From Candidatus Culexmicrobium profundum (GTDB lineage Archaea > Thermoproteota > Methanomethylicia > Culexarchaeales > Culexmicrobiaceae), in contig JANZKD010000035.1 of assembly GCA_025061245.1 (NCBI GenBank), positions 1 through 13,573 on the forward strand: 13,573 bases of DNA, given 5' to 3'. Every line of letters starts with the position of its first letter. The stretch's first letter is position 1. A program made the position numbers and the translations under genes. Under the pieces are notes generated by a model. The model searched no databases and was not told where the DNA came from. It saw only the letters and a list, made by a program, of their open reading frames with translations. Shown one piece after another: positions 1 through 6,749 of the stretch.

Positions 1-78
1 CATGCCCTAATCTCAGACTTGATTGACACTACCAAAGTATATGCGCTAACGATGATAAAATTTCTAGGTTTAGAATAA
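1..78 (+). CDS. C-terminal end of a protein, possibly an M20-family peptidase (partial)
   Basis: Frame 1 is open from the left edge to a TAA at 76-78 and encodes 25 residues that read like real protein: HALISDL, then IDTTKVYALTMIKFLGLE. The pattern of a short loop followed by a helix ending in YALT..KFLG resembles the last helix of M20 peptidases (ArgE/DapE/carboxypeptidase G2 type), but too little is present to be sure. The rest of the gene lies upstream of the window. It converges on the interrupted zinc-ribbon gene, whose end lies about 76 bases away. Being an M20 tail is inference from the general pattern only; it could be any protein or a chance open frame. Confidence 0.4.
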   Translation, partial: HALISDLIDTTKVYALTMIKFLGLE

Positions 79-154
79 CTTTGCGAACAATCAATGTAGC
101 ATATGAGCTTTCAGCTTAAAACTAGTCTCCTAAATCATAGATGATAAACAGAAA

Positions 155-574
155 TCACTTATGCTTTATATTTCTCAACAATTTCCTTAAAATTAGCTCC
201 AAATCCTTATCTTTTTCAAATTTTAATTGTCTTGAAATATGAAATCTTAATACTCCCTCCGGATTATGAGGATATTTAGTTTGATATATTCTTAGCAATC
301 TATTGTATAGCTGAATTAAATTTCGATCAGATTTTATTTTTATAGTAACTTCATCTTCTTTCTTTAAAAATTCAGGTTTTTCAAAAAGTATATCCATGCT
401 GTAAAATTCAGTATATCCACATTATTTACAGACAATAGCAATATATCCATACATTTGTAAGTCAAAAATTCTAGTTAGTCCAACCCCAGTAAATGCATGT
501 TCATTTATAATTTTCTCTCTAAAACCACATTTAGGGCAACTCCATTCACTAAATATTCTATCTATATCAACCAT
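155..574 (-). pseudogene. Zinc-ribbon protein (DUF2082/PF09855-like) interrupted by an in-frame TAA
   Basis: Read from ATG 574, the frame gives MVDIDRIFSEWSCPKCGF and runs to a TAA at 422-424. It then stays open for 89 more codons to 155. Zinc ligands are C13, C16, C49 and C52; the stop is codon 51, so CxxC spacing is exact if the stop is counted as a residue. After it comes CGYTEFY, a signature of the DUF2082 nucleic-acid-binding Zn-ribbon family, and TGVGLTRIFD is the usual middle segment. The tail from the next ATG (395-397; 80 residues, rich in Lys/Glu and predicted mostly helical) goes beyond the usual 60-70-residue family length. GGTG at 581-584, six bases before ATG 574, supports that start; ATG 586 is in frame but lacks such a site. 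Interpretations are a recent nonsense mutation (for example AAA to TAA), a sequencing error, readthrough, or two separate products, the downstream ORF 155-397 being the second. Function is unknown; zinc and nucleic-acid binding is inferred. Confidence 0.6.
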
Positions 575-898
575 TGCACACACCATGAAATCTAAATGTA
601 AACTAAATTAAATTTATTATGTTTAATGATATTATGAAAATTATTTTTAATTATCAAGCTAAACTTAATCAACATTATCAAAGCATACATATCAGTGATA
701 AGAGGATTTAGTCAAATATTTCACTTAACAACACTTCTTATAATTCTCCAAGTTACATAGCTTATATTTTATATTAAGTCTCATCCATGCCACTTCATGA
801 TAAAATCCAATATTTTAATTCCATTCTTTTCAGCTATAAAACTTCATAATCCCTCCCTTCTTAACTAATTATGCCCACTTTTCAAATTTCTAAGAATA
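575..898. other. AT-rich stretch without a supportable gene; possible coding remnant at 705-847
   Basis: No open frame longer than about 25 codons looks convincing. On the minus strand a strong GGGAGGG (851-857) sits just before ATG 847, but that frame stops after five codons. The next frame reads SFIAEKNGIKILDFIMKWHG, and a third frame then starts MRLNIKYKLC and runs about 20 codons. This could be a decayed gene with two frameshifts, or chance in AT-rich DNA. No tRNA, C/D-box RNA or repeat was recognised. Confidence 0.3.
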
Positions 899-1591
899 TT
901 AAGCAAGTCTCAATGCTTTTCTAAATATCTCTTCCAGCATCACTATGCTTAATCTCCCTGTATTGACGTTATGAGGACTTGGATGATATGAAGCTAGAAT
1001 AGTGTACTGAAGCTTATTATCTTGATATACCTTTGCCATTGCTCCATGTCTAAACTTTTCAGCATGTATATTGTAGCCTAATTCTCTATAGGTTCTAAGT
1101 AAGTTAGTATATGCAATGAAGCCAAGAGCCACTGCAACTCTCACATTTCTCAAAAGCTTAATCTCTTTAGATAAAAATTCCCTACAATTATCTATCTCCT
1201 CTCTTAAGGGCTTATTAGCTGGCGGTGGACAGCGTAAAACAGCAGTTATATACAAGTTTCTAAGCTTTAAGCCATCATTCTTGGAAATTGAGTATGGATG
1301 ATTTGCTAATCCAACATTATATAGAGCCTTCATCAAGTTGTTTCCACTTCTATCGCCAGTAAATACTCTACCAGTTCTGTTCCCTCCATGCGCCGCTGGA
1401 GCTAAACCCACAATTAATATACTTGCATCCTTGTCACCAAAGCCGGGAAGAGGCTTAGCCCAATAACTCCAATTCTTAAATCTTCTCGGAGGATTTAATG
1501 AAGCGGCAACTCTCCATTTGACTAATCTTTCACACTTTTTACAATTAATAATATCTCTTTGAAGTTTAATCCATAAATCCTCATACTCCAT
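899..1591 (-). CDS. udgB: Family 5 uracil-DNA glycosylase (UdgB)
   Basis: This enzyme removes uracil, and in characterised family 5 members also hypoxanthine and other damaged bases, from DNA as the first step of base-excision repair. Residues 62-80 carry GLAPAAHGGNRTGRVFTGD, the hallmark of family 5: the polar Asp/Asn that activates water in other UDG families is absent. The second active-site motif SYHPSPHN (201-208, His203) continues into VNTGRL. Cysteines C17, C20, C121 and C136 fit the 4Fe-4S cluster shared by families 4 and 5. The 230-residue length is normal. The start has a GAGGT-type ribosome site close upstream, and a TATA-like TTTAAA lies about 35 bases before it. It is transcribed alone. 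Family assignment is firm; substrate range is inferred from relatives. Confidence 0.95.
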   Translation of the reverse strand: MEYEDLWIKLQRDIINCKKCERLVKWRVAASLNPPRRFKNWSYWAKPLPGFGDKDASILIVGLAPAAHGGNRTGRVFTGDRSGNNLMKALYNVGLANHPYSISKNDGLKLRNLYITAVLRCPPPANKPLREEIDNCREFLSKEIKLLRNVRVAVALGFIAYTNLLRTYRELGYNIHAEKFRHGAMAKVYQDNKLQYTILASYHPSPHNVNTGRLSIVMLEEIFRKALRLA

Positions 1592-1625
1592 GCTGCAACC
1601 TCAAAATAGATTAAATTGACAACTC

Positions 1626-1633
1626 ATTTAAAC
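1626..1633 (-). promoter_or_regulatory. TATA-like box for udgB
   Basis: The minus strand reads GTTTAAATG here, about 35 bases before the ATG at 1591. A start site roughly 25 bases downstream would give a leader of about 12 bases that still contains the GAGGT ribosome site. This rests on position and composition only. Confidence 0.4.
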
Positions 1634-1713
1634 CATAATTATTTATGACAGTTATATCGATATAAAGCCAATTAACAAATAGTGAAAATACTTTTAATAT
1701 AACTCAACTAAAA

Positions 1714-2160
1714 TCAACTACGCCTGAGATATGATAAGACAGCTGCAAAGAAACCTGCGAGAATATATAGTATAGCTTGAGGTATCATCAACAAACTATG
1801 AATAGCAATACATGATAGACATGGTACTTTACCGTTGAGAATATCAGATAAAAGGAAGCCTAGAAAACTGCCAAGAAATATCCCTATAACAGACCCTAAG
1901 CTCAATGCTTTAAGCAACCCTTTATATTCGTTTTTGAGACTTAATGGTTTACATAGGAAATATACTAGTAGAAGAAGTGCAATTAACAAAAGCCAACTAG
2001 ATATGGATAAAGCTAATTGTAGTTGCACATGTCTAATTGCAATTTCCTCTGGGGAAAAACCGTTTTGAAGAAGCATGCGTAGAAACGGCTCCAACCCAGA
2101 AATTAAACCCTTAGCAAAACTAGTTAGAAATATTACTAAAAATAATATTTTGAATACCAT
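1714..2160 (-). CDS. Four-helix integral membrane protein with a CxxC, function unknown
   Basis: From ATG 2160 the product is 148 residues and very hydrophobic, with likely membrane helices near 3-21, 48-69, 85-107 and 125-145. A PCLSC motif (C114, C117) lies just before the last helix and could bind metal or form a disulfide; an extra Cys is at 70. It ends with a basic YLRRS. I chose ATG 2160 rather than the in-frame GTG 2190 because GGAGGAGG (2171-2178) ends ten bases before the ATG and would lie inside the coding region if GTG were used. The stop codon of the small membrane gene upstream lies five bases before this ribosome site, so the two are probably co-transcribed and translationally coupled. 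I do not recognise the family; the fold is inferred from hydropathy only. Confidence 0.75.
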   Translation of the reverse strand: MVFKILFLVIFLTSFAKGLISGLEPFLRMLLQNGFSPEEIAIRHVQLQLALSISSWLLLIALLLLVYFLCKPLSLKNEYKGLLKALSLGSVIGIFLGSFLGFLLSDILNGKVPCLSCIAIHSLLMIPQAILYILAGFFAAVLSYLRRS

Positions 2161-2182
2161 GAGACTATATCCTCCTCCAATT

Positions 2183-2347
2183 TCATCCACATAATATTAA
2201 ATTAACACCATCCGCTATAGCTCCTATTAAAAATATTAAGAAGGAGGCAAATAAATCACTAAAGTAAGCATAAGCTTTCAGATTCCAAACAGCTATACTA
2301 ATCATGAAAAATTGGATGAGAATACCTTCTTTCCCTCCAACTATCAC
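2183..2347 (-). CDS. Small two-helix membrane protein upstream of the CxxC membrane protein
   Basis: A 54-codon frame from GTG 2347 to TGA 2183-2185 begins MIVGGKEGILIQFFMISIAV. It has two hydrophobic segments (about 9-23 and 30-53) separated by a short NLKAYAYFSD stretch. GAGGGTGA (2353-2360) precedes the GTG by about five bases and is a good match to the archaeal anti-Shine-Dalgarno; GTG 2356 is in frame but overlaps that site. The stop falls just before the GGAGGAGG of the downstream gene, which is typical of coupled operon genes. Codon choice resembles its neighbours. I recognise no family. It might instead be the first part of a longer membrane protein broken by a frameshift, but the clean coupling argues for a real small gene. 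Confidence 0.5.
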   Translation of the reverse strand: MIVGGKEGILIQFFMISIAVWNLKAYAYFSDLFASFLIFLIGAIADGVNLILCG

Positions 2348-2528
2348 ATTGGTCACCCTCAAGTCGATTCAGAAGATATAGCAAATAGATAACCTAGATA
2401 TTTCCATGAAAATTACCTGGTTTTTAAATAAATATCATATATTTTAAATGTTTCCATTGACCACTGAGTTGAAATAACACTTAATAGGTAATAGAGAAAT
2501 GTTAGAGTGAAATGGAGGCATTTATGTT
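2348..2528 (+). promoter_or_regulatory. Upstream region of the ZIP transporter with TATA-like boxes and GGAGG
   Basis: Two AT boxes, TTTTTAAATA (2421-2430) and ATTTTAAATG (2441-2450), could be core promoter elements, giving a leader of roughly 50-75 bases. That is longer than elsewhere in the window. GGAGG at 2514-2518 is ten bases before the TTG start at 2529. The closer ATG at 2524 would stop after two codons, and the ATG at 2512 after six, so TTG is the only workable start for the long frame. A metal-responsive operator is possible, but I see no clear palindrome. Confidence 0.4.
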
Positions 2529-3314
2529 TTGAATCTTGAAGAATTATTATTGATTCTTTCTCAGGGAAACATTTTACTGCTAGCTCTTTTGGGTGGATTG
2601 TTTACAACGCTTCTTAACGCGTTAGGTGCTATCCCTGTCTTATTCTTTAAGGAAATGCCGCAGAGGGTTAGTGATGTGGGATTAGGTTTTGCGGCGGGAG
2701 TTATGCTTGCTGCAAGTTTTACTAGTTTAATTGTTCCGGGGATAGAGTTGGGTGGAATAATTCCAGTGATTATTGGGATTATATTAGGAGCCATCATGGT
2801 TAATCTTGCAGATGTTATAATTCCTCACATGCATGTTATTATTGGTAAGGAGGGATTAGCATCTGATAGATTGAAGGGAATTTGGCTTTTCGTTTTAGCA
2901 GTAACGTTACATAACATGCCTGAGGGATTAGCTGTTGGAGTTGGATTTGGATCTGGAAATATAAGGGAAGCTATAGTGTTAATGTTGGCTATAGGATTAC
3001 AAAACATTCCTGAAGGACTTTCAATAGGTTTCTCTATACTGGCTATGAATAGTAAAAGTAGAATGTACGCTTATTTAATTGCTATTTTATCTGGATTTGT
3101 AGAGGCGCCATTAAGCTTAGTGGGTGCAGGAACTATTTTCATAATGAAACAAGTTCTCCCTTATGCCATGGGTTTTGCTGCTGGAGCTATGATATTCGTC
3201 ATAAGCGATGAAATAATACCAGAAACCAATAGGATTGGACATGAAAAATGGTCTACTTATGGTTTAATAGCCGGTTTCATAATCATGCTCTATATGGATG
3301 TAATTTTAGGTTGA
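2529..3314 (+). CDS. ZIP-family divalent metal transporter (GufA/ZupT-like)
   Basis: This is a 261-residue membrane protein with about eight hydrophobic helices, the usual ZIP size. Two metal-site helices are clear: TLHNMPEGLAVG (126-137; H128, N129, E132) and LQNIPEGLSIG (157-167; Q158, N159, E162). Further carboxylates are E192 in FVEAP and D227/E228 in ISDEIIPE. The loop after the third helix has PHMH (99-102), a short His cluster that may bind metal. The family moves Zn2+, Fe2+ or Mn2+ into the cytosol; the substrate here cannot be read from sequence. Translation starts at TTG 2529, set by GGAGG at 2514-2518. It stands alone and ends convergent to yjbQ with about 20 bases between. Nearby metallohydrolases may benefit from it, but that link is only inference. 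Confidence 0.92.
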   Translation: MNLEELLLILSQGNILLLALLGGLFTTLLNALGAIPVLFFKEMPQRVSDVGLGFAAGVMLAASFTSLIVPGIELGGIIPVIIGIILGAIMVNLADVIIPHMHVIIGKEGLASDRLKGIWLFVLAVTLHNMPEGLAVGVGFGSGNIREAIVLMLAIGLQNIPEGLSIGFSILAMNSKSRMYAYLIAILSGFVEAPLSLVGAGTIFIMKQVLPYAMGFAAGAMIFVISDEIIPETNRIGHEKWSTYGLIAGFIIMLYMDVILG

Positions 3315-3335
3315 AGTAAATTAACTTTAAATATA

Positions 3336-3770
3336 CTACGCTTTAAGAATTTCTATGTAAATTTTTCTAGTTCTTGGGCCATCAAATTCGCATAGAAATA
3401 TCCCTTGCCAAGTACCCAAAGCGATTTTTCCATTTTCTATTAATACAAAGGTACTGTGACCTACAAGTGTTGATTTAATATGTGCTGGAGAATTACCCTC
3501 TAAGTGCTTATACCGCCAATCTTGTGGAACAAGTCTGTTAAGAGTATCTATGATATCTTCAACTACACTTGGATCAGCATTCTCGTTTATAGTTACACCT
3601 GCTGTAGTATGAGGAATATAAATATAGCAAATACCATTCTTAACACCACTTTCTCTAACTATTCTTTTAATTTGACTTGTAACATCAATAAACTCGATTT
3701 TCCGTCTACTTCTAACCTCAAGAACCTTCATATAGTAAACTTCGTCTCCCTCATTAAAAACTATTGCCAA
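3336..3770 (-). CDS. yjbQ: YjbQ/UPF0047 family protein
   Basis: The 144-residue protein matches the compact UPF0047/YjbQ family across its length: PHTTAGVTINENADP (53-67), HLEGNSPAHIK (89-99) and LGTWQGIFLCEFDGPR (118-133). Histidines H54, H89 and H97 fall where the family has its conserved metal-site cluster. Some members have thiamine-phosphate synthase-like activity in vivo, but the physiological role is unsettled. The start is uncertain. TTG 3770 has a perfect GGTGAT (3778-3783) seven bases upstream and a TATA-like AAATATAA further up. ATG 3731 would give a family-typical beginning (MKVLEV) but has only GAGGGAG 14 bases away. I prefer TTG. It is divergent from the M81 gene, with 55 bases between. 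Confidence 0.9.
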   Translation of the reverse strand: MAIVFNEGDEVYYMKVLEVRSRRKIEFIDVTSQIKRIVRESGVKNGICYIYIPHTTAGVTINENADPSVVEDIIDTLNRLVPQDWRYKHLEGNSPAHIKSTLVGHSTFVLIENGKIALGTWQGIFLCEFDGPRTRKIYIEILKA

Positions 3771-3786
3771 CTAAGCTATCACCAGT

Positions 3787-3817
3787 TTTATATGGAGCCT
3801 AAACTTGAGTTATATTT
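3787..3817. promoter_or_regulatory. Interleaved divergent promoters for yjbQ (-) and the M81 gene (+)
   Basis: TTTATATG at 3787-3794 is placed to drive the plus-strand gene (ATG 3826; predicted leader about 11 bases). AAATATAA on the minus strand (3810-3817) is placed to drive yjbQ, with initiation near 3788 and a leader of about 18 bases holding the GGTGAT site. Each predicted start site lies in or next to the other's TATA box. Assignment rests on spacing and consensus only. Confidence 0.4.
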
Positions 3818-3825
3818 GATGTGAT

Positions 3826-5322
3826 ATGAGGATTGCTGTAGCTAGCTTCTCTCATGAAACATGCACCTTTGTACCTAAAAAAACAACGTACGAAATGTTC
3901 AAAGACTATATTTTAAGAGGAGATGAAATATTTGAGGCAGTTAGGGGCATTCCAACATATATTAATGGCTTTATGAAAGTTGCAGAGGAGGAAGAAGCTG
4001 AACTCATCGGTATTTTAGCTGCAGGAAGAACAAAGGCTGTAGGTTTTACAGGATGGATTACTAGAGATGCCTTTGAAAAAATTATGGATGAAATGCTACA
4101 GAGATTTAAGGAAGCTGGAGATCTTGATGGTGTTTTACTTGCTCTTCATGGAGCCATGGCGGTTGAGGGTATCCCTAAACCAGAAGCAGAAATCGTGCGA
4201 AGAGTTAGAAAAGTTGTGGGCAATATACCTATTATGGTCACCTTAGATTTACATGCAAATGAAGATCATGAATTAGCTGAAGCTGCAGATGCAGTCTTCA
4301 TACTAAAAACATACCCCCACGTAGACTCTGAAGAGATTGGAATTATTGCAGCTAAATGCATGGTTAAAACTATTAGAGGAGAATTTAAACCGACTATGGC
4401 CTTTAGAAAGCCAGGTGTAGTTTCCGCAAGTATATTTCAGGGTACAAATTATCCACCAATGAAGATAGTCTATGATAGATGTCGTGAATGGGAGAGAAAG
4501 GGTGTATATTGTGCATCAGTAGCTGCAGGCTATGCATACGCTGATGTACCGGATATTGGAGCATCAGTGTTTGTAGTTACAAATAATGACAAGGAGTTAG
4601 CTGAAAGAGCTGCACAAGACATCTCAGACCTAATATGGAGTTTAAGAGAACAATTTGCCAGAAAGCTTCCAAAACCAAAAGAAGGAGTAGCAGAAGTCCT
4701 AAGACTTGTAAAAGAAGGTAAGAAACCTGTTTTAATAGCTGAACATAGCGATAGACTAGGTGATGGAACACATGTTCTAAGAGAACTAATACTTCAAGGA
4801 GCCAAAAACTTCGCTGTAGGAGGAATAGCCGACCCAAAAGCCCTAGAATATTTAAAGAAAACAGCAAAGGTTGGCGATATAGTTACAGTTAAAATTGGAG
4901 GATGGGCTCATCCAATTTCAGGTAAACCAATTGAAATTACAGGAAAACTAGAATATCTAGGTGAAGTAGAATACACACTTGTCGGCCCAATGGGTAAAGG
5001 AAGAAAAATCCATGAAGACCTAATAGCAGTAATAAACATGGGAGAGGGAAGACACATCATAATATCTCAAAGACTAAGGGCACCCTTAGATGATCAAGGC
5101 TTCGTAGCATTAGGTATAGATCCTAGAAAGAAAGATATCATAGTATTGAAGGATAGAGTCCACCATAGAGCTTTCTGGGACCAGATAGTTCAAGTAGACT
5201 ATCCAATAGATGCGCCTGGACTAGGGCCAGCAGATCTAACAACACTAGAATATAGGAATGTTCCAGACCAATTCTACCCAATAGGAAAGAAGTGGAGAAA
5301 GTCAAAAGAAGCTAAAGAGTAA
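3826..5322 (+). CDS. M81 family metallopeptidase (MlrC-like)
   Basis: This 498-residue protein has the full two-part M81 layout: an N-terminal catalytic region (about 1-290) and the MlrC C-terminal domain (about 300-480). Predicted zinc ligands are D141 and H143 in TLDLHAN and H165 in YPHVD; H10 in SFSHET and H108 in LLALHGAM are also family-typical. The C-terminal part has SDRLGDGTHV (308-317), LGIDPRKKDI and the APGLGPADL end motif. MlrC in sphingomonads breaks linear microcystin and the Adda peptide, but most members have unknown natural substrates, so only a metal-dependent amide or peptide hydrolase should be inferred. It begins about 11 bases after a likely transcription start and overlaps the convergent M20 gene by 11 bases at the 3' end. 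The pairing of M81 with M20 may reflect shared peptide or N-acyl amino acid breakdown. Confidence 0.9.
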   Translation: MRIAVASFSHETCTFVPKKTTYEMFKDYILRGDEIFEAVRGIPTYINGFMKVAEEEEAELIGILAAGRTKAVGFTGWITRDAFEKIMDEMLQRFKEAGDLDGVLLALHGAMAVEGIPKPEAEIVRRVRKVVGNIPIMVTLDLHANEDHELAEAADAVFILKTYPHVDSEEIGIIAAKCMVKTIRGEFKPTMAFRKPGVVSASIFQGTNYPPMKIVYDRCREWERKGVYCASVAAGYAYADVPDIGASVFVVTNNDKELAERAAQDISDLIWSLREQFARKLPKPKEGVAEVLRLVKEGKKPVLIAEHSDRLGDGTHVLRELILQGAKNFAVGGIADPKALEYLKKTAKVGDIVTVKIGGWAHPISGKPIEITGKLEYLGEVEYTLVGPMGKGRKIHEDLIAVINMGEGRHIIISQRLRAPLDDQGFVALGIDPRKKDIIVLKDRVHHRAFWDQIVQVDYPIDAPGLGPADLTTLEYRNVPDQFYPIGKKWRKSKEAKE

Positions 5323-6688
5323 GTTTCAATGGAAGAAGCGTTAAAAACTTAGTGGTTAAAATTAAACTCCCTACATCAATTTTTTCATCAATTCCATGAG
5401 CAAGATGAAGCAACTGACTGTAGTCTATCTCAGGATTGATCGGGTTAAAACCATAAACAATTGCACCTAAACTCCTCAAATAACGACTATCAGAGGAGCC
5501 GGGCATAAGAAAAGGTGCAACATGCAAGTTATAATTAGGAATAAGTTCACTTAAAATCTCTCTAAAACCATTTAGCAGAACCTTATCCACTGGAGATGAA
5601 GAAGCAAGCGAGAAACCCTCAACCCTAACCTCAACATCAGATAAATCCTTTAATGCCTCCTTAATTATCGACAAAGCATAATCACCATCCTGACCTGGAA
5701 GAAGACGGCAATTAACAATTGCCTCACACTCACTTGGAATAACATTCTCCTTAACCCCACCTTTAACAATAGTAACCGCAATAGTCATTCTAGTTAAGGA
5801 TTTAAGCAGTCTTCCAAAATTAGGCTCAAAACGCTCAATTAATGAAAATGCCAAGCCTTCAAGAGGAGAAAAAAGCAATCTTAAGAACAATCTACCCTTA
5901 AAGCCGATGAGAGATGGAAACAAGACTTCAAGCATCTCCCTAACCGCATCAATAAAGACAATTGGAGATCTAAAATCATAAAGTCTCTTTATAGCAAGCG
6001 ACATAGTATATAATGCATTATCCTTAACAAAGGGCACAGAAGAATGACCACCCTTACCATGAAACTTCAATCTAACTCTACATGAACCTTTCTCTGCAAC
6101 ATCAACTAAATAGATAAGAGTATTATTTCTCCCTTTAATGGGGATGCCTCCACCCTCATTAATCACAAAATCCGCTCTAACCTTCTCAGGATATTTTTCC
6201 ACAATCCACCCTATACCCTTTCTTCCACCAGTTTCCTCATCAGCAGTAGAAGCAAAAATTAAAGTATATTTAGGTTTAATACCCAATCTTTTCAGTAATA
6301 TTAATGAAAAAGCTTCAGCTGTGACAAGACTTTTACAATCCAAAGCCCCCCTACCATAAATCCACTTACCATCAAAATCAGCTGCAAATGGATTATGACT
6401 CCAAAGTCTAACATTACCAGGAGGAACCACATCCAAATGCGACAGATACAAGATACGCTTAGAAGAACTTTCACCCTCAATCTTAGCTATAATATTACCC
6501 CTATTATCACTAGACTCTACAACTTCACATTCAATACCTTCCCTTGAAAGCACATCAAAAAGATAATTGGCTAAGGGAAGTTCATTTCCAGGAGGATTAC
6601 TAGTATTATACCTAATTATTGAACGAAACAGTTCAATCAATTCACTAGAACTTTCATCAACAGCCTTTAAAATAGACTTTAAATTCAT
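5312..6688 (-). CDS. M20 family metallohydrolase (ArgE/DapE/CPG2-like), complete active site
   Basis: From ATG 6688 the product is 458 residues. All di-zinc ligands are present: H84 in YLSHLD (catalytic D86 follows), bridging D117 in GRGALDCK, catalytic E151 with ligand E152 in ADEETGG, E178 in INEGGG, and H431 in LAHGIDE. H215 in HGKGGHSS marks the start of the dimerisation domain (about 200-310). The family hydrolyses N-acyl amino acids or small peptides in the cytosol. The exact substrate is open; the long first domain with PPGNELPLA suits carboxypeptidase or aminoacylase types rather than strict DapE. TTG 6706 is in frame, but ATG 6688 is better placed relative to GGGGTTG (6693-6699). Its 3' end overlaps the M81 gene tail to tail, and it is divergent from the DNA glycosylase. 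Confidence 0.93.
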   Translation of the reverse strand: MNLKSILKAVDESSSELIELFRSIIRYNTSNPPGNELPLANYLFDVLSREGIECEVVESSDNRGNIIAKIEGESSSKRILYLSHLDVVPPGNVRLWSHNPFAADFDGKWIYGRGALDCKSLVTAEAFSLILLKRLGIKPKYTLIFASTADEETGGRKGIGWIVEKYPEKVRADFVINEGGGIPIKGRNNTLIYLVDVAEKGSCRVRLKFHGKGGHSSVPFVKDNALYTMSLAIKRLYDFRSPIVFIDAVREMLEVLFPSLIGFKGRLFLRLLFSPLEGLAFSLIERFEPNFGRLLKSLTRMTIAVTIVKGGVKENVIPSECEAIVNCRLLPGQDGDYALSIIKEALKDLSDVEVRVEGFSLASSSPVDKVLLNGFREILSELIPNYNLHVAPFLMPGSSDSRYLRSLGAIVYGFNPINPEIDYSQLLHLAHGIDEKIDVGSLILTTKFLTLLPLKLTL

Positions 6689-6715
6689 ACTACAACCCCA
6701 TGGCAACTAGTTACG

Positions 6716-6725
6716 AAAATATAAT
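6716..6725. promoter_or_regulatory. Shared TATA-like box between the M20 gene (-) and DNA glycosylase (+)
   Basis: AAAATATAAT is the best TATA match in the 61-base divergent spacer and is nearly symmetric. Read on the plus strand it places initiation at about 6746-6750, so the glycosylase mRNA would be leaderless at ATG 6750. Read on the minus strand it places initiation near 6696, about eight bases before ATG 6688. Confidence 0.4.
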
Positions 6726-6749
6726 TCAAATTACAAATAAACTTTTGAA

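Noticed and set aside
422..424. Recoding of the in-frame stop as pyrrolysine or selenocysteine
   Set aside because: The stop is TAA; pyrrolysine uses TAG and selenocysteine TGA. No recoding element was seen.
1116..1301. 61-codon plus-strand frame opposite udgB
   Set aside because: The minus-strand frame carries all family 5 UDG motifs; this one has no recognisable feature.
2161..2190. GTG 2190 as start of the four-helix membrane protein
   Set aside because: It would place the strong GGAGGAGG site inside the coding region and overlap the end of the upstream small gene; ATG 2160 is correctly spaced.
4577..4867. Leucine-rich open frame on the minus strand inside the M81 gene
   Set aside because: It is a mirror of Lys/Glu/Gln-rich codons of a clear M81 coding region; the low-complexity Leu runs are typical of antisense frames.
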